Assembly: GCA_021204625.1 (NCBI GenBank)
Contig: JAJPZA010000040.1
Coordinates: 1-45,632 of the forward strand
DNA length: 45,632 nt
Direction of reading: 5' to 3'
DNA from: Clostridia bacterium
GTDB lineage: Bacteria > Bacillota > Clostridia > Christensenellales > Borkfalkiaceae
Part shown: positions 42,665-45,632 of the stretch, piece after piece
Numbering within the stretch: the stretch's first letter is position 1
How the letters are laid out: each line of letters starts with the position of its first letter
Notes under the pieces: model-generated
What the model saw: only the letters and a program-made list of their open reading frames with translations
Told to the model about the DNA's origin: nothing
Database searches by the model: none
Translations under genes and position numbers: made by a program

Positions 42665-43949
42665 CACAGAAAGCTTTGCTGATTACATAATAGATCACAC
42701 TTTTTTACGTAAAATCACCAACGTAAAAAAATGCAAAATCTCGGAAAGTGATGCTAACAATCCGTTAGATTTCTATACAATACCTGACCATATTAGAAAA
42801 ATTCTATACCTGGATGCTCCTGATTTAATAATTGAGCTTAACGATGAGCCCATCCTTTCCATAGAGATTACGACTGAAGCAGGAACAGGCCATAATGTTT
42901 TTCAGAGATTTGCCAGAATAGCAGCTGCAGCGGAAAATAATGTACCCGTCATTTATATATACCCCGAAGGAAAACTTGTTCACCGCAAAAGTAAGGAACC
43001 TCTTGAGGCTTTTGATAGATGGGACAGTATCAACCCTCTTATATTCCTAGCGCTTGACGATGTTAAAACAATATTTGACATTCCTGCATTATTGTTTTAC
43101 TTCCCTTCAGATATGACATCTAACATTTTTAATTCCGAAAGCCAATACATTCTACGGAATGGATTACACTATGACTCAGATGAATCAACTTTCCCAGGGT
43201 GTCCCGATTCAACTGATAGTCAGATGTTGGATATGTTTAATACTATAAATGAAATCTGCTACACCATTGAAAAAAGAGGGATTTCAATGGCAAAACCTGA
43301 TTTACTAAAAGGAATGTATGTGAGAGATAGGACTGTTGCGATGTTATTTGAATACGGATTCAAAGCGAAAGATCAAATAAAATTTTCGCAAAAAGATTAT
43401 CTCAAGCCATCCTACAGTATGAGGAACAAGATGTCACCGCTATCCTCTGTTACAATTATAGAAACCGAATACTTGCTTAATTATTTATCACAGTATGAAA
43501 TAAATCACTATCATATTGGTGAACTGCTCAAAAGTCGTAAACAGACGGCAATTTATCAAGCCAATGCATCTTTCCGTGGCGACCCATATCCAGGATGCCT
43601 TGCAGCTATAGACTATCTGATATGCCGTACTGGGAAGACCCTTGAGGATCGCAACAAAAACCTTGTCATGGTATGGGGCAAAGTTGAAGTAGATGATGCT
43701 AATAAGACAATTACGATTAGCAATGAAAAGGGTTCAACCATCAACGATTTTTTCCGAGATGTAAAAAAATCTTCAAAACATAACCTTTTGGTTAAAAATT
43801 ATTCCGAGCTTAAACCTGAGGAGATTCCAAGATATTTCATGCAAATTCGATATGGATCAACCTACTCAAAGTTGAAACATATACGCGTTTATTCATATTT
43901 TGCTGATGCAATTCTTTTCCCTGACGGCTCACTGTGGAGGGACGCATGA
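42645..43949 (+). CDS. Putative restriction endonuclease subunit, PD-(D/E)XK-like, 434 aa
   Basis: Residues 58-78 read APDLIIELN...LSIEITTE, i.e. a PD motif, a strand and E74, followed by a helix FQRFARIAAAAENN and a strand VPVIYIYPEGK. This is the layout of a PD-(D/E)XK nuclease core, but the Lys of (D/E)XK is replaced (E74-I-T76), so activity may be altered. The remaining ~320 residues (to LWRDA) are unrecognised and may carry DNA recognition. Its start lies inside the methyltransferase gene and its stop overlaps the next start (ATGA), so three genes are coupled. From context it is probably the restriction partner of the C5 methyltransferase; I do not recognise a specific enzyme family. Confidence 0.65.
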   Translation: MYRIWYSTESFADYIIDHTFLRKITNVKKCKISESDANNPLDFYTIPDHIRKILYLDAPDLIIELNDEPILSIEITTEAGTGHNVFQRFARIAAAAENNVPVIYIYPEGKLVHRKSKEPLEAFDRWDSINPLIFLALDDVKTIFDIPALLFYFPSDMTSNIFNSESQYILRNGLHYDSDESTFPGCPDSTDSQMLDMFNTINEICYTIEKRGISMAKPDLLKGMYVRDRTVAMLFEYGFKAKDQIKFSQKDYLKPSYSMRNKMSPLSSVTIIETEYLLNYLSQYEINHYHIGELLKSRKQTAIYQANASFRGDPYPGCLAAIDYLICRTGKTLEDRNKNLVMVWGKVEVDDANKTITISNEKGSTINDFFRDVKKSSKHNLLVKNYSELKPEEIPRYFMQIRYGSTYSKLKHIRVYSYFADAILFPDGSLWRDA

Positions 43950-44395
43950 TATCAGAAGAGAATATCACCAAAAAAATATTATCATGGCTTATTCAAAGCA
44001 AATGGACAATATTAAGTAGTGATTATCCGCAAAGTGGAACAGGAATAGTTTTTCATCAGGACAACACAATTTCAAAGAATAAAGGTATATTAAAGCCCGA
44101 TATTGTTGCGGTTAAAGATGATGTCTGCCTTTTCTTTGAAAACAAGAATAGATTCTATTATCCAGATTATGTGAAAGTAAACAATCTAATTGTTAACAAC
44201 AATTACAGCAAGGATATTGCAACCCTACTATCCGGACGTAACATAAATTCGATATATTATGGGATAGGATTCCCTTCAGAGTTTCACAAACAGAAATCAA
44301 TTGAATCTGCTCATCTTGTGGACTTTATTATAGGGGTAAGTGACGAAAATACTATAGAAGAATTATATAATCCATCCCATATTGCATTTACGTAA
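43946..44395 (+). CDS. Small PD-(D/E)XK nuclease-like protein, 149 aa
   Basis: The ATG at 43946 follows GGAGG by 5 nt and overlaps the preceding stop (ATGA); a GTG 12 nt upstream sits before that binding site and is rejected. The nuclease core is clear: KPDIVAVKDDVCLFFENKNR with P51-D52, then E65-N-K67. It is preceded by GTGIVFHQDN and followed by LIVNNNYSKDIATLL and a strand. The length is that of a minimal nuclease domain. Being coupled to the 434-aa protein whose own (D/E)XK is imperfect, it may supply the active site in a two-subunit restriction enzyme, or act on its own. A terminator follows. Confidence 0.7.
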   Translation: MISEENITKKILSWLIQSKWTILSSDYPQSGTGIVFHQDNTISKNKGILKPDIVAVKDDVCLFFENKNRFYYPDYVKVNNLIVNNNYSKDIATLLSGRNINSIYYGIGFPSEFHKQKSIESAHLVDFIIGVSDENTIEELYNPSHIAFT

Positions 44396-44475
44396 TTATT
44401 GTTGCTTCGCCACTACTTACATATTACATATGTTCTATTATAAATGTGTCAAATAAATTGTACATTTGAAATTAC

Positions 44476-44508
44476 AAAACGCCAGGCAAAACAATTGCCG
44501 GCGTTTTT
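44476..44508 (+). terminator. Terminator of the C5 methyltransferase operon
   Basis: AAAACGCC-a-GGCAA pairs with TTGCC-GGCGTTTTT with a single bulged A and a 5-nt loop, ending in T5. It is about 80 nt past the stop codon of the 149-aa gene. Confidence 0.75.
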
Positions 44509-44597
44509 ATACCTTTGATAATTTTCAATTGTAGAGAACTCAATTATAAAGGGTATAGTTAAAAAAGAGTTGATTTGACCAGACATATTTCTGGTCG

Positions 44598-44860
44598 CTA
44601 GACTACAGTCAGGAACCGGTGGCGCAAATTGTGTATTGAAACGAACCTGTAGTCCCTCCGGATGATACATGAGTGAGCCTTCTGGATGCTGTTTGTAGCG
44701 TTCCCTGCATATGCGGCGCTAAGGATGGCATTGTACCTGTTCAGATACTTGGTTGCCGCACCGTGAGCCAGCTTGTTCACACGGAACTTCATGAAATTGT
44801 GCAATCCATTAACAATAACACTGCGGCAGTTAAACTGCAACAAAGGGTATACTGCGTGTG
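44598..44860 (-). pseudogene. IS1595/ISXO2-type transposase remnant (C-terminal end)
   Basis: The minus-strand frame encodes VNGLHNFMKFRVNKLAHG and ATKYLNRYNAIL. This matches the end of ISXO2/IS1595-type DDE transposases, whose usual pattern is VN.LHS..K.......GVATKYLNRYN. No start codon, N-terminal part or DDE residues precede it, so it is a fragment of under 90 residues. It marks past insertion between the C5 methyltransferase operon and the Vsr gene. Assignment is by memory of the family pattern. The rest of 44509-45001 holds only the Vsr terminator. Confidence 0.5.
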
Positions 44861-44904
44861 AGGAATAATATGTGTAATTTGATTTGTTTATAGACTAAGA
44901 AAAA

Positions 44905-44926
44905 GGTCTGGGGTATAATCCAGACC
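44905..44926 (-). terminator. Terminator of the Vsr gene
   Basis: GGTCTGG (44905-44911) pairs with CCAGACC (44920-44926). On the minus strand the stem is followed by TTTTTCTT. It lies about 75 nt past the stop codon at 45002. Confidence 0.75.
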
Positions 44927-45001
44927 ACTATTTTATACTTTTAATTGTGATTGTTGCTTTGACTGTTGTGCAGCTGTACAACACAAACAACTCAATCAGC
45001 G

Positions 45002-45436
45002 TCAGCTTTTAGAATGCATATCATGTTGATGTAGACTCTGCACAAGATTTTCAAGTGTTTCGCTGCGCTTGTTTGTCTTTAACTCGCATTCCCACACAAC
45101 AATGACATTCCAGCCAAGATTCTTAAGCTCCTGAATCTCTTTCTCATCCCGCTCTTTGTTGCGTGTGAGCTTATCAAACCAGTAATCATGATTGTCTTCC
45201 GGCATTCTAAAATATTTGCATCCGTCATGCATATGCCAGAAGCAACCGTTCACGAATACAACAGTCTTGTACTTTTTGAGTACAATATCCGGTTTGCCCT
45301 GCATTTTGCTCACGTTTCGTCTGTACCTGAACCCCTTGGAAAAGAGATACTTAGCAACCACATCTTCCGGTTTTGTGTTTTTGCTATGTATGCTGGACAT
45401 GCAACGGCTTCTTGTCTCTACATCAAAAACATCCAT
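45002..45436 (-). CDS. vsr: Very short patch repair endonuclease Vsr, 144 aa
   Basis: Length and motifs fit Vsr: an N-terminal TRSRCMSSIHSKNTKPE, YRRNV..M.GKPDIVL with the active-site Asp, and the block FVNGCFWHMHDGC that carries the zinc/active-site His and Cys residues. These are followed by WFDKLTRNKERDEKE and GWNVIVVWECEL. Vsr nicks 5' of T in T:G mismatches that arise when 5-methylcytosine deaminates, so it normally accompanies a C5 methyltransferase. Here that enzyme is on the opposite strand about 2.3 kb away, the two convergent units being separated by a transposase remnant. The start has only a weak ribosome binding site. Confidence 0.93.
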   Translation of the reverse strand: MDVFDVETRSRCMSSIHSKNTKPEDVVAKYLFSKGFRYRRNVSKMQGKPDIVLKKYKTVVFVNGCFWHMHDGCKYFRMPEDNHDYWFDKLTRNKERDEKEIQELKNLGWNVIVVWECELKTNKRSETLENLVQSLHQHDMHSKS

Positions 45437-45458
45437 GCCTACCCCGCCCCGATTGGAC

Positions 45459-45623
45459 CTATATATTAAACTCGTTCTTTAGGATGGCTATCAAAGCTAT
45501 TGCACTATCCCTGTCAATCTGAAACATCTGGCTTACCTTGCCCTTAATCTTGCGGTCAACACTGCCATATGTATCAATTGTGCGCGGTAAGATGATTTTG
45601 CCACCACATGGTAAGGAGATTTT
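45459..45623 (-). pseudogene. Truncated reading frame at the window edge, 54 codons
   Basis: On the minus strand an open frame encodes LPCGGKIILPRTIDTYGSVD and a helix SAIALIAILKNEF before a TAG at 45459. It looks like the C-terminal part of a real protein, but it is preceded in frame by a TGA (45624-45626) and has no usable start. It may be a frameshifted or degraded gene whose main part lies outside the window. It is just upstream of vsr on the same strand. I do not recognise the family. Confidence 0.35.
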
Positions 45624-45632
45624 TCATACCGC

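Noticed and set aside
1-45632. tRNA or rRNA genes and plasmid or phage modules
   Set aside because: No cloverleaf with conserved TTCAA-type arms, no rRNA segment and no integrase, capsid or replication-initiation gene was seen.

Overview
The window looks like a chromosomal segment from an anaerobic, probably gut-dwelling Clostridia-type Firmicute. The evidence is: purine-rich AGGAGG-type ribosome binding sites, TTGACA/TATAAT-type promoters, a class C group II intron end, an acyl-CoA dehydratase activase of the kind found in amino-acid-fermenting anaerobes, and large Cys-rich, GLUG and BspA-like LRR surface proteins. The taxonomic call is an inference. Nearly all genes are on the minus strand. 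The last ~4.3 kb (from about 41.3 kb) is visibly more AT-rich than the rest and reads as a later arrival.

Layout. (a) 1-13.8 kb, cell surface: the 5' end of a group II intron sits directly behind an intrinsic terminator. Next come two secreted GLUG proteins (379 and 799 aa) and a 3251-aa membrane-anchored protein with an LRR head and about six ~1.25 kb internal super-repeats. (b) 14.2-18.7 kb, metabolism: a 2-hydroxyacyl-CoA dehydratase-activase-like protein split into two adjacent genes. (c) 19.0-21.6 kb: an AlwI-type type IIS restriction endonuclease with a Dam-like (D12 class) adenine methyltransferase. (d) 21.7-37.6 kb: a long cluster of cytosolic Sel1-repeat proteins. It holds three tandem paralogues that share an unnamed C-terminal domain, a J-domain/coiled-coil protein, a HIRAN-like protein, two copies of a small unnamed family, and several orphan genes. 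It is interrupted by a decayed ABC transporter and its still intact divergent TetR-type regulator with twin palindromic operators. (e) 38.0-41.2 kb: a TOTE-type primase-helicase-PLD-like fusion. (f) 41.4-45.4 kb: a C5 cytosine methyltransferase, two proteins with PD-(D/E)XK-like motifs, an IS1595-type transposase remnant, a Vsr mismatch endonuclease and a truncated reading frame at the window edge.

Taken together, 19-45.5 kb resembles a defence island: two restriction-modification systems and a TOTE protein flank the Sel1/J-domain/HIRAN cluster. That cluster is the best candidate for an undescribed system. Its genes are tightly packed, locally duplicated and lack signal peptides, and they combine protein-interaction repeats, a co-chaperone-like domain and a DNA-end-binding-like domain. 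Its function is not established by the sequence.
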